A stretch of DNA of 12,432 nucleotides. Source: Psilocybe azurescens. Its lineage: Eukaryota > Basidiomycota > Agaricomycetes > Agaricales > Agrocybaceae. The stretch covers positions 1-12,432 of the forward strand of contig JAJIRX010000945.1 in the NCBI GenBank assembly GCA_023853785.1, in the 5' to 3' direction. Position numbers and translations under genes: made by a program. This document shows, one piece after another, positions 1 to 9,474 of this stretch (the stretch's first letter is position 1; every line of letters begins with the position of its first letter). The notes beneath the pieces were generated by a model. That model worked only from the letters and a program-made list of their open reading frames with translations. It was not told the origin of the DNA and did no database searches.

Positions 1-320
1 TATATAGTATTACTGTGAAATAAATTGTATCACACCGTATCTGATGAAGGTGCAATAGCGCTTATAAAGTCAAAACTGCACATTTGGTGGCTGTGCTAGA
101 AAACAACACCAGCTTTTGCTAGTCAATCGCATGGCTGCACTTTCACAGAGGTCTGGAAATCTGGTGAGTGGCTCTGATTAAGGGTGTATACACCATGGAA
201 TATATGTATCTGACGTCAAGTAATATAATTCTCTCAACAGCTCACTGTAGTAAGAATGACATATATGGCTTCCGGCGCCTATCAGTGGCACTATATATTC
301 TTCTTTTACAATAACTATTA
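1..320. other. left-edge intergenic DNA
   Basis: AT-rich sequence with no reading frame that I can support on either strand. It lies downstream of the minus-strand remnant that ends at 321. Confidence 0.4.
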
Positions 321-715
321 CTAGCTACCATACCATGTCGCAAACACAACCTCTTCAACCTCTTGAATCTCATCTAATGCTTCCTCTATATCTAATGCTT
401 TGTCCGTATTGCTTTCAGGCTTGGATTCAGACTCTTCCTCATTGTTACTAGTCTGATCTTCATGTCTATGCCACCATACCCATAATCTAGTTCTTCACCA
501 AACAGGGCTTCGTCTTTGGATTCAGCCCAATCCATATCATCGGAGTCTATGCGTCTTCATCCCGGAAAAAGACCCAGGAAGCATTCATTATCAATGACCA
601 TCGTATCAAACTGCTTCGCATATATCACAAATTTTCGACACGAGGCATCAGAGCTTGTATGATACGCCCACGCTAGTTTGACAAGTAATCTTCTAATGTC
701 GGAATATAAATTCAC
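321..715 (-). pseudogene. decayed acidic ORF remnant, unrecognised
   Basis: I do not recognise this family. On the minus strand three frames in succession give protein-like sequence. The first (about 715 to 551) contains RSSLIRWSLIMNASWVFF and then RDEDA, and is interrupted by TAG at 673-675, TGA at 625-627 and TAG at 547-549. The second (about 547 to 473) reads DSDDMDWAESKDEALFGEEL. The third (about 472 to 321) is strongly acidic, with NNEEESES and EEALDEIQEVEE, and ends at a TAG at 321-323. The segments abut, each one base out of phase with the next, and the acidic character runs across the joins. This fits the C-terminal part of a former gene that has gained stops and indels. It could be a relic of a host gene or of a mobile element; no catalytic motif is visible. 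Both the 5' limit and the reality of the gene are uncertain. Confidence 0.35.
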
Positions 716-1021
716 CGAAGGTTTATGTACATATTTCTGAGCTCGGAGAGTCAAACGCCTGAGGCAAACACAATCTCATACCTGGCAGTCGTGGCTTCAG
801 GCACACATACCTCGATCTTTGACGAGGGTCATTTTATGACACACAGAATGAATTCCTGTGGACCCACCTGTCACGTAAAGTCGGCCATGTTGTCTTTCTT
901 CAGTTACGGCTGATCATTCAAGCTCGGACTTGTTTCGTTTTCGAGCATACAATGAATGGCACGCGAAATCGAATCTTCTTCAAACCCATGAGTTACGTAT
1001 GGCTATATCTGCAACATACTG

Positions 1022-1028
1022 TATAAAA
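1022..1028 (+). promoter_or_regulatory. TATA box of the chimerolectin gene
   Basis: TATAAAA lies 61-67 nt before the ATG at 1089. It is followed by a pyrimidine-rich stretch (about 1050-1075) typical of fungal transcription starts. The ATG context, gaagcaATGG, has G at +4. Confidence 0.6.
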
Positions 1029-1088
1029 GCTTGATCAAAGAATACAGGAGTTCCATATCCTTCCCAGATTTCATCACTCACCGAAGCA

Positions 1089-2312
1089 ATGGTTGCCATT
1101 ACCAACAACGTGTATACTCTCGTTAACAGAAAGTCCAACGGCGATACGAATGTTGTCCTCGATATTTACCAAGGTGTGCATTTATCAATCTGTGTCCCAT
1201 TTCTTCCTTGGCTTATTTCTTTCTATTAGGGCGCCGTGCAAATGGAACACCTAGTCATATCTGGGCTGAGACCGACACACAAGATATTTTCAACCAACAG
1301 TGGCTTCTGAAAGAGGTCGACGGCCAGCCAGACGTCTATACGTTGCGCAACCTACGTACTGGAACCTATCTCGACTTGAGCAATGGCTCAAGTGCTAATG
1401 GGACTCAGGTCCAGGGCTGGTCGTCAGCAGAAGGATCCGCTTATGCAGGCAATCAGCAATGGAAGATAACCACTGACGGCACGTACTACCGGTAAGATTA
1501 TGAATTTATTGACATTTTGGACGCTTATTCACACATCCCTTTGCAGACTCCAGAACGTCTCTGGAAAGACTTATCTTGATCTTTTGGGGAATGCTACTAC
1601 CAACGGTATGGAATGACCCATAACTATAAATATTGATACTGAATATTTTTGTGTTTCTTTAGGCACCAAAGTACATGGCTGGGCAAAGGCCAATGTCGAA
1701 ACCCAAGACTGGCTCCTCCGTCGCGTTAGCCGTACTGGAACCGAGATCAGGGCCATACTTGCCAAGAATCCTTACATTGGCAAAGACTTCAAAAGCTACC
1801 TTCAAGATGGATTGTACGATTTTCTGTCTTTCACAAATTCTTGTCTCCGGTGCACTTACCTGCTCGTAGGTATGTAGTACTCCCGAAGACTGTCCGCGAT
1901 AGCGTATACAACGGCACCGGACTTCGCACCACTACATGGCGTCCGGATATATTCGACTGTAGGTGGAGTACTCTTCACGAAGTTCCTAAACGGATGTCTA
2001 AGCGATTCTGTTCAATTGCATAGGTGACGACTTTGCTTTTGTCTCGAAGGGTGAGGTTGCTAGATGGGGTAACAGTTTCCTCGGTGCCGATGTGAGCCAA
2101 TTAGCTTTCGCTCATTGATACGTGTCACTGATATAACACTCTGACAGGGCGTTGCTATTCTCTGGGGTGTGATGTTCGGGACCAATGGGCAATCTGGGCA
2201 TGCATACAATTGGTATTTAAATAAGGAGCTCGACAGTATCATGTTCTTTGAGCCCCAGAACGGACAAGAGTCGACTAACATTGGCTACAACGGGTTCTTC
2301 GCCATTTTCTAA
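1089..2312 (+). CDS. MOA-type chimerolectin: ricin-B lectin plus papain-like cysteine protease
   Basis: Seven exons: 1089-1173, 1230-1491, 1547-1605, 1663-1813, 1870-1958, 2024-2091 and 2148-2312. All six introns are 55-65 nt with GT..AG ends, and they join into one open frame of 292 codons, essentially the length of Marasmius oreades agglutinin (MOA). Residues 1 to about 156 form a beta-trefoil with three Q-x-W repeats: QQW 51-53, QQW 104-106 and QDW 150-152. Each is preceded by an NGT/NGS-type loop and an Asp (D25, D77, D127) typical of R-type sugar sites. Residues from about 157 to 292 form the MOA C-terminal domain. Its papain-like residues are Cys216 in FDCDDFAF (the codon is split by intron 5), His256 in GHAYNW and Glu273 in FFEPQNG. 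There is no signal peptide, in line with the cytoplasmic location known for MOA. In that family, sugar binding delivers the protein to gut surfaces of fungivores and the calcium-dependent protease adds toxicity; here this is inferred by homology. Sugar specificity (alpha-Gal, or sialyl-Gal as in the polypore homologue) cannot be read off. The exon joins were chosen by phase and family fit. Confidence 0.93.
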
Positions 2313-2720
2313 TCCAAGCGAAATCGTCTTCCTTTCGAAATTATGCTTTTATATGGTGGAAATCTAGTCGTTAGTGTGCGATTAGTTTTCTAAACAGTTT
2401 ACCAGGATAGATAGGCTGTTGATACCTGATTCTTGGTAGACCACCGTACTATATGTTTTTCAATCCATTGACATGTTTTTATGCTGCTATGATAGTTCAG
2501 GTTCTTCCGTGTGATAATTGAGGTCGAATCATTGGATTCATTTGTTAGTTCATCTTTCAGTGCCACGACGACTTGGAAATAATGTAAACGCCCTTTAATG
2601 GATTTCTTGATTCCGTTGATAACATCTGTTGATTACAATACACTCTACTGTCTCAACAGACCTAACGATACTAAACGACGACAGTGGTCATATCCCGCAT
2701 TACTCATGTTGTTCTCATTT
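2313..2720. other. 3' flank of the chimerolectin gene
   Basis: AT-rich DNA with no supported gene. An ATG-initiated frame opens at 2598, but its first 40 codons look random. No canonical AATAAA is visible just after the stop at 2310-2312. Confidence 0.4.
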
Positions 2721-2723
2721 CCA

Positions 2724-3384
2724 GGGAATTTGAACATTGACAGTCAGAAATCATTGTTAGAGGCAATTATAAAAACAGCGTTCGAGGTGCATAAGAAGAC
2801 GTGCGAGGTTCTTCTATTCGGCTTGATGAACTATTCGAAGATCAGCCGAATGTATTACCTTGCGGAGATTATTCAAGACGCAGAAATGATCACGGAATAC
2901 ATGCACTACAGGCAATCAACGTTCTTCAAAGGGGATTGCATAATGCATGGGTACGCTCATCGCACGAGCAGAGGGAACGATTGTCTTCACTACAAAGTGA
3001 TCCAAGATTCGATTGTACATACATTCGTTTGCCGGTGAGTACGGCGTATGAATTCCTCACGACTTTAATTGGTCATTTTTGTAGGAATCCTCGTCTGAGG
3101 AGATCTAATGATTCATTCCATCTCCGCTCGTTGAGTTCCTGCGGCGACATTCTTCCACTGCAGTAGAAAAAAATGAACGGTTGCGGAATAGAAACAGAGA
3201 TACTTGCGAGAACCTCTCATCTATGACTGACTTCATTACAAACTGTATTTTTGTGGTCGTCATGTTGAACAAGGAATGGAATGATATATTTAACGATTGG
3301 AATAGGTGTGGGATCTCAACATCGTTCAAGCGGAGATTCAAGACACAAATCCCACGTGTACGACTTGCAGCGTGCCAAACTTAA
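2724..3384 (+). pseudogene. unrecognised gene remnant with one clear intron
   Basis: I cannot name the family. Protein-like sequence starts in one frame (NLNIDSQKSLLEAIIKTAF, from about 2724). It changes to another near 2801, which reads SIRLDELFEDQPN and then ALQAINVLQRGLHNAWVRSS to 3034. A 50-nt intron with strong ends (GTGAGT at 3035, TTTTTGTAG ending at 3084) joins this in phase 0 to an exon starting ESSSEEI at 3085. That exon meets TAA and TGA back to back at 3106-3111, yet the same frame stays open for 90 more codons with charged, coding-like sequence (VEFLRRHSSTAVEKNERLRN) to a TAA at 3382-3384. Two readings are possible: a gene that really ends at 3106-3108, or a longer gene broken by nonsense codons and an upstream frame shift. 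No catalytic motif, membrane segment or signal peptide is obvious. Confidence 0.4.
3035..3084 (+). other. candidate spliceosomal intron
   Basis: A 50-nt GTGAGT..TTTTTGTAG segment separates two protein-like stretches and keeps phase 0. It is the best evidence that the flanking ORF was once a real gene. Confidence 0.5.
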
Positions 3385-4003
3385 GGTCTAAAGCAGGACC
3401 CGGGAAGCTCCACCAAAGGCTTGCCCACTTTTGAGGATTTAAGGGCCTAATAATCGAAAAGCTTTGTCCGTTTTTGGTGGATTTGATGGCGGGAGGAAAA
3501 GCAGAATCATCATATGTCAAAAATATGTTCTGTTTTGTAAGCACCTTTCAGGGCGGCATTTGCTTCATCAAACGAATCTCACCATCATACGAGTATTCCG
3601 TTCTCTTTCACCAACTTGAAATTTCGTATAATTTGTGGTCAAGCCTGAGAAGCACGTTGTATAGCATGAAATTACACAAATCCCTTCCTTTAATCTTTCC
3701 CCGGGCATGATCATTTGAACTTTCCTTCTGCTCGCAATCAGTGTACCGGGATGCAAGATAAAGATGCGCTCGAAGGCTCTCAAAGCACACGATGGGGTAA
3801 AATCAGAATAAATGACGAGAGATTAAACGTAAGTGTCATGCACGAAATCGTTCTCTAAAGTATTAGACTCATCGCCTTCACGACCAGGGCGACACCGAAC
3901 GAATTCCAGAATCTACATTTATCACCATTGTTGAGCACTTATACTCTATTATTCAGACTGTAATTGCATCGGTACCTAACCAATTGATTCAAAACGCTGT
4001 TCT
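3385..4003. other. intergenic DNA between the 2.7-3.4 kb remnant and the HET gene
   Basis: About 620 nt with no frame I can support. Short ORFs of 60-80 codons on both strands lack recognisable motifs and overlap one another. The downstream part must hold the 3' end of the minus-strand HET transcript. Confidence 0.4.
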
Positions 4004-5116
4004 TTACGCTAGGACTATTTCTTTCCAGACCTTTCCTGGAGGAAGAACATGCTCTACACAATCCTGAAAGAGGATACCAATACCTCTTCTCTCCGCCACC
4101 TCTTCTTCTACGGATGTAATAAGCATAACCCAATGGAAAGGCCTCTCGAGCGTGATGGAATCATTGAAAAAATCATCATACTTATCCATCGTCGAGAGAA
4201 GGATGAAGTTCGTGCGGGCCCTTGGAGTTCTCCATGACTTTCGGATTATCGAATTTGATCCCTCCACATTCTTGTCCTTCTGAGCCTAAAAGAGGATGCA
4301 CCATTGCCCAGTCAGAGCTTTCTGGTGGATTCCCAAATCCTTGCATGAGAACTGTATATGCAAAGAAGTGGAGGAAATGGTATTGGCGTTTTCCATCTCC
4401 CGCAGAATGATCTCCTCGCGACGGACATCGGAGGTGCTTGGTTTGGTTTGCAGGCCCCCAGTGAGGCGTCCGCATGTACTCGACCATAGGGATCGTTCGG
4501 ACTGGCTCTATAACCTATGTGTTGGACGTCCGGCTTGCCGTACTTGAGTTCCGAGTCAAGGTCCCACACCAGCTCCAGTTTGGCCGATGTTGGAATACGC
4601 TTGTACCATACGATGTAGGTCTGATTTTGGAGCCAGACATTAGTGGTTTCTGGATCTTTACAGGACCTGCCATAACCGTCTCGTATACACTCCCACCCTG
4701 CCCACGACCAGCTCGGAAACCCTTCTCGGCGACCGGGGTTGGCTGTGGCTCGGGGAAAGTTGTCCCAGCACAGCAGACAAATGTCGAAGGAGGACGTGAA
4801 AAGTCCCTCAAGAGTCCCAGATCTGGTGTGGGCGGATAGGAAGCGGAGGATCCCTGTAAGGGCATGGATGGTATCGGACTGTTTGGTAAGTTTGCGGTCT
4901 GCGTAACGGAAGAGTTGGGAGACATAGGCTGCCAGTGGTTGTGGTTCGGTATCAGCGAGGAAGTTGATCAGGCCGCCTGAATGAAGGACTTCGTTGATGG
5001 CGGAAGGAAAATTGTCGTATATGGTGTCCTCGCTCATGCAAGTTGTACGACAGCGAAAATAAATACGGTTTTCGGTGAAAATTATGGTTCGATGGGACAG
5101 AACCAGCTCCTGCAGA

Positions 5117-5168
5117 CTAAAGATCATTCAAATAAGTTTACGTATATGGGTATGAGAATTCGACTCAC
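5117..5168 (-). other. HET gene intron 2
   Basis: A 52-nt intron (GTGAGT..TTTAG) that joins RGW-AC to T-LQELVLSHR, restoring the conserved RGWTxQE segment of the HET domain. Confidence 0.8.
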
Positions 5169-6095
5169 GTCCATCCGCGGGTTGTATGTGCACCTCTCAT
5201 GTCATTGTACACCCCGGTTGTCGCTGTCATTTTGACTCCAGGTAGAACTTCAACGATCTTTTGACGTACTTCTCGAGATCCAGGATGCAGCCCAGGTAAT
5301 CCGGCGTTGGCATTCACCCCCATGGGCAGCGATGATTGTAAATACAGCGCACTGATAAACGAGATCCATATGCGCGATTCCATCAAACATATCATCCTCG
5401 TGAGTCTTGGATAAGGCAGAGACTATCGACCCATAGGTATCGCTCGCCGATTAGTCGTACCAAATCAATGGCGTCCTGGATCGTCTTTCGGAAGTTTATC
5501 TCTAAGAACACGTAGTACACCTTTTGTACCAAGCTGTGTTACGGTGCTTTTGAGCAAACGGATGGACGGCACAACGCCACCCCAGACGTAGCTCAAGGCA
5601 AGATAGCGATATCCAGGGGCGGCTTCGACAATGCACTCATCTATGATATCAATGACTCGGAAAACCTTCACCCCGACTTCGCCCTCGGATGCTTGGATGA
5701 CCCCACGCTTCGGCGTACACGGCTCTCCATGATGAGCCTCACAGACCGACATCCATTTCTTGATCATTGCAGGATCTATGGTGTCGTGTACTGCACGCGC
5801 AGACCCATACGGCGATAACGCGGTGTCCTCATTCAAGAATGCTAGATTGTCTCCTTCGGTGCTGTAAAAGAAGCCACCTTTCTTCTTCCATTCGATGGTC
5901 ACATCGCCTATGTCTGTACCATACCGACCAAGGAATGGTATCAGCAATTCACAGGATGGGCAGGGGGTCCATTTTAGCTTTGCGATTTATATCGTCCCAG
6001 TTGCCGAGTGGGTATTTGATGGGTTCTCGGTTGTTGTTAGTACTCGATAAGTCGAGTGTTTGGCAGACATCACAGAGAGGCGCAACACCAGTTGA

Positions 6096-6151
6096 CTACA
6101 GAGTTGAATGTATGAGGCATGTTATGGTAGAAATATATTCGTAAGACTCAC
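6096..6151 (-). other. HET gene intron 1
   Basis: A 56-nt intron with GTGAGT donor and TGTAG acceptor, in phase 0 directly after the four-codon first exon. It bridges a TAG that would otherwise close the frame upstream of CDVCQ, which is why the start at 6163 was chosen. Confidence 0.75.
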
Positions 6152-6248
6152 CTGAGTACTCATCCTACACTGTGATAGAGCTTGTCACTGATATACTGAA
6201 ATTCAAATAGGAAGTGAGGCAAGAGAGGTGAAAAGATATCAAATCGGC

Positions 6249-6256
6249 TATAAATA
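6249..6256 (-). promoter_or_regulatory. possible TATA element of the HET gene
   Basis: Read on the minus strand this is TATTTATA, 86-93 nt upstream of the HET ATG at 6163. The plus strand reads TATAAATA but has no gene downstream to serve. Confidence 0.3.
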
Positions 6257-6668
6257 GTCCGCAACCCCCAAACGTCAGATTCGGCGCTGATAATCACGAT
6301 ATGAACATCACCATAGATCATTGTCACTTTTATATAGTACTATAATTGGCGTTTTGACTCTGCAAAGGCTCTCCAAGAGGATCGAGTCTCTTTGTTCCCA
6401 GAATGATCGGACAGGAGGAGGGTCGGGTCCACCGAATTTCCTACACAGCAATTTTCCGTGAGACGAAATTTACACTGCCGTCCAATCCGGCGTTGTATCT
6501 GACGACGGCTAAAAATAAAACAGCAGCTGAACATAGCCCATGCTGCGGGGCCACACCAGCTGCTTCAGCGCCACCCATCCTGCCATACCCAACGTCTTCG
6601 GTAAGAGCACGCCCAGATCACACAATGATTCGAAAAACAAGACGCCATATTTTTAGAGCCTAGACGCC

Positions 6669-6686
6669 AATACACTCTAGTGTATT
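6669..6686. repeat. 18-bp near-perfect palindrome
   Basis: AATACACT-CT-AGTGTATT: 8-bp arms are exact reverse complements around a 2-bp centre. A partial second copy of the left half (ATACACTCTA) lies about 44 bp downstream, near 6713-6722. It could be a dimeric transcription-factor site; no function is shown. Confidence 0.5.
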
Positions 6687-7222
6687 ACTCGGACCTCAGA
6701 AGCAGCAGCGCCATACACTCTAATAAATGAAACGAGTGAAAAGGCGCCCGTCGCGCATATGTATATACAGATGATCGCACCATGCTCGCTGTCCTTCGTT
6801 CATTTGCGATGGAGAATAAGAATAAGTGCCACGTAGAGAAACAACGGACCATGGGTATCAAGTCTTGGTCTGGTGCTGCACATCGATGTATACATATACG
6901 TGTGCAGTGGAGCTGCGCTGGTCCGATATTGATGACTCCGATAACACTCGGCGCCATTCCGTTCTTCCGTTCTTCCATTCTTTTATTTGACGAACTGAGT
7001 GATGTCGGACTCGGACTGTAGACTGTAGGTGACCGCTATATGCGCACTTCCAGCGTAACGAAGGGGCACCGATATCTCATATGGGCGCATGATAGCATAG
7101 CACGGCACTCACGTAGAACCAGGCTAACAGTCCACAGAAAAGGAAGAAACAGTTCAGACTATCCCGGGCAAGTCTGATCGTTTTTAATTAGACTACCATC
7201 GCGCCAAATCTAAATGGCTATG

Positions 7223-7247
7223 AGCGATTACGAGTGATTACGAGTAA
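7223..7247. repeat. short tandem repeat, 10-bp unit
   Basis: GCGATTACGA followed by GTGATTACGA and a partial third copy (GTAA). Confidence 0.5.
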
Positions 7248-7672
7248 GCAGGTGAGGACTTGTAGCGCTTCAGCCAGTTGCGATGCGGCGCCGGCGGTCT
7301 TTCATGCGGCTTGGGTCGCGAGTTACGATGACGATGGTGCTGCAGATTGTGCGTTTTTTTGGTTGGGGTATGTCCTAACACAGCAGGCCCATTATAGTTG
7401 GACGGAAGTATAGCCTGAATAAGTGCAAGATGAAGCAGGACGGACGCTATTTATGCCGCAGACGCAGACGCAGAGATGAGCAGTAAAAAACCAACAACGG
7501 GTATTGGAAGAGCGCACGGTGGGGTCGAACAGACGGTCATTTGTACGCGAAAGCGTGCCACTGACGAAAAATGACTAAATCCCCGTAATGCATACCAATG
7601 CATCCGAGACATGTCGCAACAAACATGTGGACTATCTGTCGGACACAGCGCAATCAATCGCTCGTGCTCAGA

Positions 7673-7690
7673 GATGCGATGCGATGCGAT
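7673..7690. repeat. GATGC microsatellite
   Basis: Three exact GATGC units followed by GAT. Confidence 0.7.
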
Positions 7691-8828
7691 TGAGCAGATG
7701 GGAGACTTTTGATTATTTCAAAGCACTCTGAGGCACACTTTCGGTTCAGATTACGATGGTGCTGTCAGTGGAGGATGTGAGATGTTGGAGCTGAGTGGCC
7801 GGCGTCACCGTATGAGCGGGACGTATCATTGAGAGGGGAGGCAGATCGTTGTGTCATTTCCTCGAGTGTTTTACACCCCGATGAGGAGATTCGAGGAAAG
7901 TATCGAGTGTGGAGACATGGAACAACACCGTGACGACGAATGTAAGTGTACGAGTGGTTGAAGACGGCACATGGCATCTTATCGTCATGCCTGAGTGTAG
8001 GCAACCGCATGCCAAACAGGCGTGAGACGCTAATCTAGAGCAGAGGAAAGTGATACGAGAGGAAGGGTATGTCCATCGCAGGAGGATGTTCAACGGGGTA
8101 TCACTGCGATGCGGAGTGTACGAGTCGTTGTTAAAGGAGGTACATGGAACCCTGTCGAGCCATGCATGGATACAGACTGCCAGTGTATCCATAACGTCGG
8201 CAGAGATCGATCGAGAGTTGAAGAAAAAGGGGGCCGGAAGAAGCCAGTAAACTCGAGAGGAGGGTATGGTCGGATAAAGCACGGCAAACGATGCACGAGG
8301 CAGAGACAAGAACCAACGCCGAAGTAACAGCGGCGATTGTGACGGTTGTACGAGGGAAGTACTCGCAGAATCCATTACTTCAGCCTGGTTACCCCATGGC
8401 AATCGCATGGAATGATAATTGAAGGGGAATCTGAAGGAACAAGGATGAGAACAGCAACGGTGGTAAAAACGATGGCTATGCTATGTCGAGAGGATTACTC
8501 ACTAAATAGCCACCAAGCCTCTCGGAGTACAAACAAGAACAGCCTCAATATCGAACAACCACGATTGACGGGTTCTCCAACATGAGAAAAAATCAAACAT
8601 AGGAACAACACAGGAGTGACTGAAAAAACAAACACAGGTAGGGCGCAAGAAAGATGGCGATGATGACGTTTCATGCAAGCAAGTACAAACAACGACGGGT
8701 GAGAAAGACTGACGATGATCCTCTTGTTTTCCCGTCTGTCAGCCAGGAGCTGTGCTTGGATTACAAGCGATTCAAATACAACGCTATCTCTTATTATCAT
8801 TTCTGTTTCTAGGTGTTCACTCGTTTTG

Positions 8829-8878
8829 CGTGCTCTTTTCTCTCATCCATCTCTCAACTCTCCGACGATCTCAGCAAT
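8829..8878 (+). promoter_or_regulatory. pyrimidine-rich leader before the DUF6699 gene
   Basis: A CT-rich tract (TTTTCTCTCATCCATCTCTC and onward) ends about 15 nt before the ATG at 8893, as is common at fungal transcription starts. No TATA box is evident upstream. Confidence 0.45.
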
Positions 8879-9024
8879 CTAATCGTATATAGATGTACAC
8901 ACCGCCAAACGACAACATGTATATGCCGCCTCACGGTGCGAGCAACGGCGGCGAGCCGGGTTCTTCGATGCATTTCCTGGGGCCCGTGGAGGAGGAGGGG
9001 CGGGAGGGGGAATCCATATCCAAG

Positions 9025-9152
9025 GTACGTATAAATAGCTGATACTCGTGTTGAGTGTTTTACTGACCATACTCTTTCCTCTTCTCCTTCCCCTCCCACG
9101 GTTCTCTTTTATCAAATTCATCTATCTATCCCTGCTCGTACCTTCACTCCAG
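9025..9152 (+). other. DUF6699 gene intron 1
   Basis: GTACGT donor, TACTGAC branch-like element near 9060, and a pyrimidine-rich run into CTCCAG. An alternative acceptor at 9174-9175 gives a frame that continues directly into GQDTHLPNPP and the GWPYGGYTPSAP segment, so the 3' end is not settled. Confidence 0.6.
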
Positions 9153-9474
9153 CTCATCGCACCGGGCACCCCCAGGGCCAGGACACACACCTACCCAACC
9201 CACCCTGTGCAACTCAGCCCATGGACACCCCTCACAGCGCTCCCGCAGCTACAGCCGGATGGCCATACGGCGGGTACACCCCGTCGGCCCCCATGTGGGG
9301 TCCTCCACAAACGGCAGGTCCACACCCCGCAAGCCCGTGGGGTCCTCCGCCAGCGCTTGCCATGGGAGGGGAGGGGAGGCGCCAGTCCGTACCATCCCTA
9401 TGCACAGTGGGCCCCGGGTGGCTACACCGCGAACGGGGCAACTGCATCCGCATTCCCGGGCGCGGGTCCATCCC

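Larger units (their letters stand above)
4004..6163 (-). pseudogene. heterokaryon-incompatibility (HET) domain protein, frame-shifted
   Basis: HET proteins trigger cell death on non-self fusion. Exon 1 is only 12 nt (6163-6152, MSTQ). Intron 6151-6096 (GTGAGT..TGTAG) leads into a Cys-rich N-terminus (CDVCQTLDL, then CPSC). The HET domain (about residues 168-315, frame-corrected) carries [40 protein letters not shown] and RGWTLQELVLSHR. Intron 5168-5117 splits the Thr of RGWT. The C-terminal half has FPSWSWAGW and ends GKVWKEIVLA with TAA at 4006-4004, the normal end for basidiomycete members. About 680 codons are broken by some seven small indels: 5963-5975 (TTTT/GGGGG, +1), 5486-5488 (+1), near 5400 (+1 or -2), 5317-5321 (CCCCC, +1), 4404-4465 (-1), near 4378 (-1) and about 4220 (+1). 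No nonsense codon occurs in the corrected frame. It is therefore either a young pseudogene or an intact gene with assembly indels. Confidence 0.85.
6257..8892. other. long gene-poor interval
   Basis: About 2.6 kb without a gene I can support. Several ORFs of 80-184 codons occur, the longest on the minus strand at 7854-8408. None has a motif, typical domain or intron logic, and they overlap in several frames. From about 7900 to 8720 the plus strand is visibly purine-rich, then it switches to pyrimidine-rich just before the ATG at 8893. The interval also holds the small repeats listed separately. It probably contains the divergent promoter of the HET gene and a long upstream or untranslated region of the DUF6699 gene. 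Confidence 0.45.

Noticed and set aside
2598..2720. ATG at 2598 as the start of the 2.7-3.4 kb gene
   Set aside because: The first 40 codons do not look coding and a pyrimidine-rich CATTTCCAG ends near 2724, suggesting a 3' splice site instead. The true start is unknown.
5767..6144. 125-codon plus-strand ORF opposite the HET gene
   Set aside because: The minus strand here encodes the HET N-terminus with conserved cysteines and a spliced start, so the plus frame is a shadow.
7854..8408. 184-codon minus-strand ORF, the longest in the gene-poor interval
   Set aside because: No motif or domain, many Cys/His/Ser in a random-looking order, and it is antiparallel to a purine-rich strand, which by itself suppresses stop codons on the complement.
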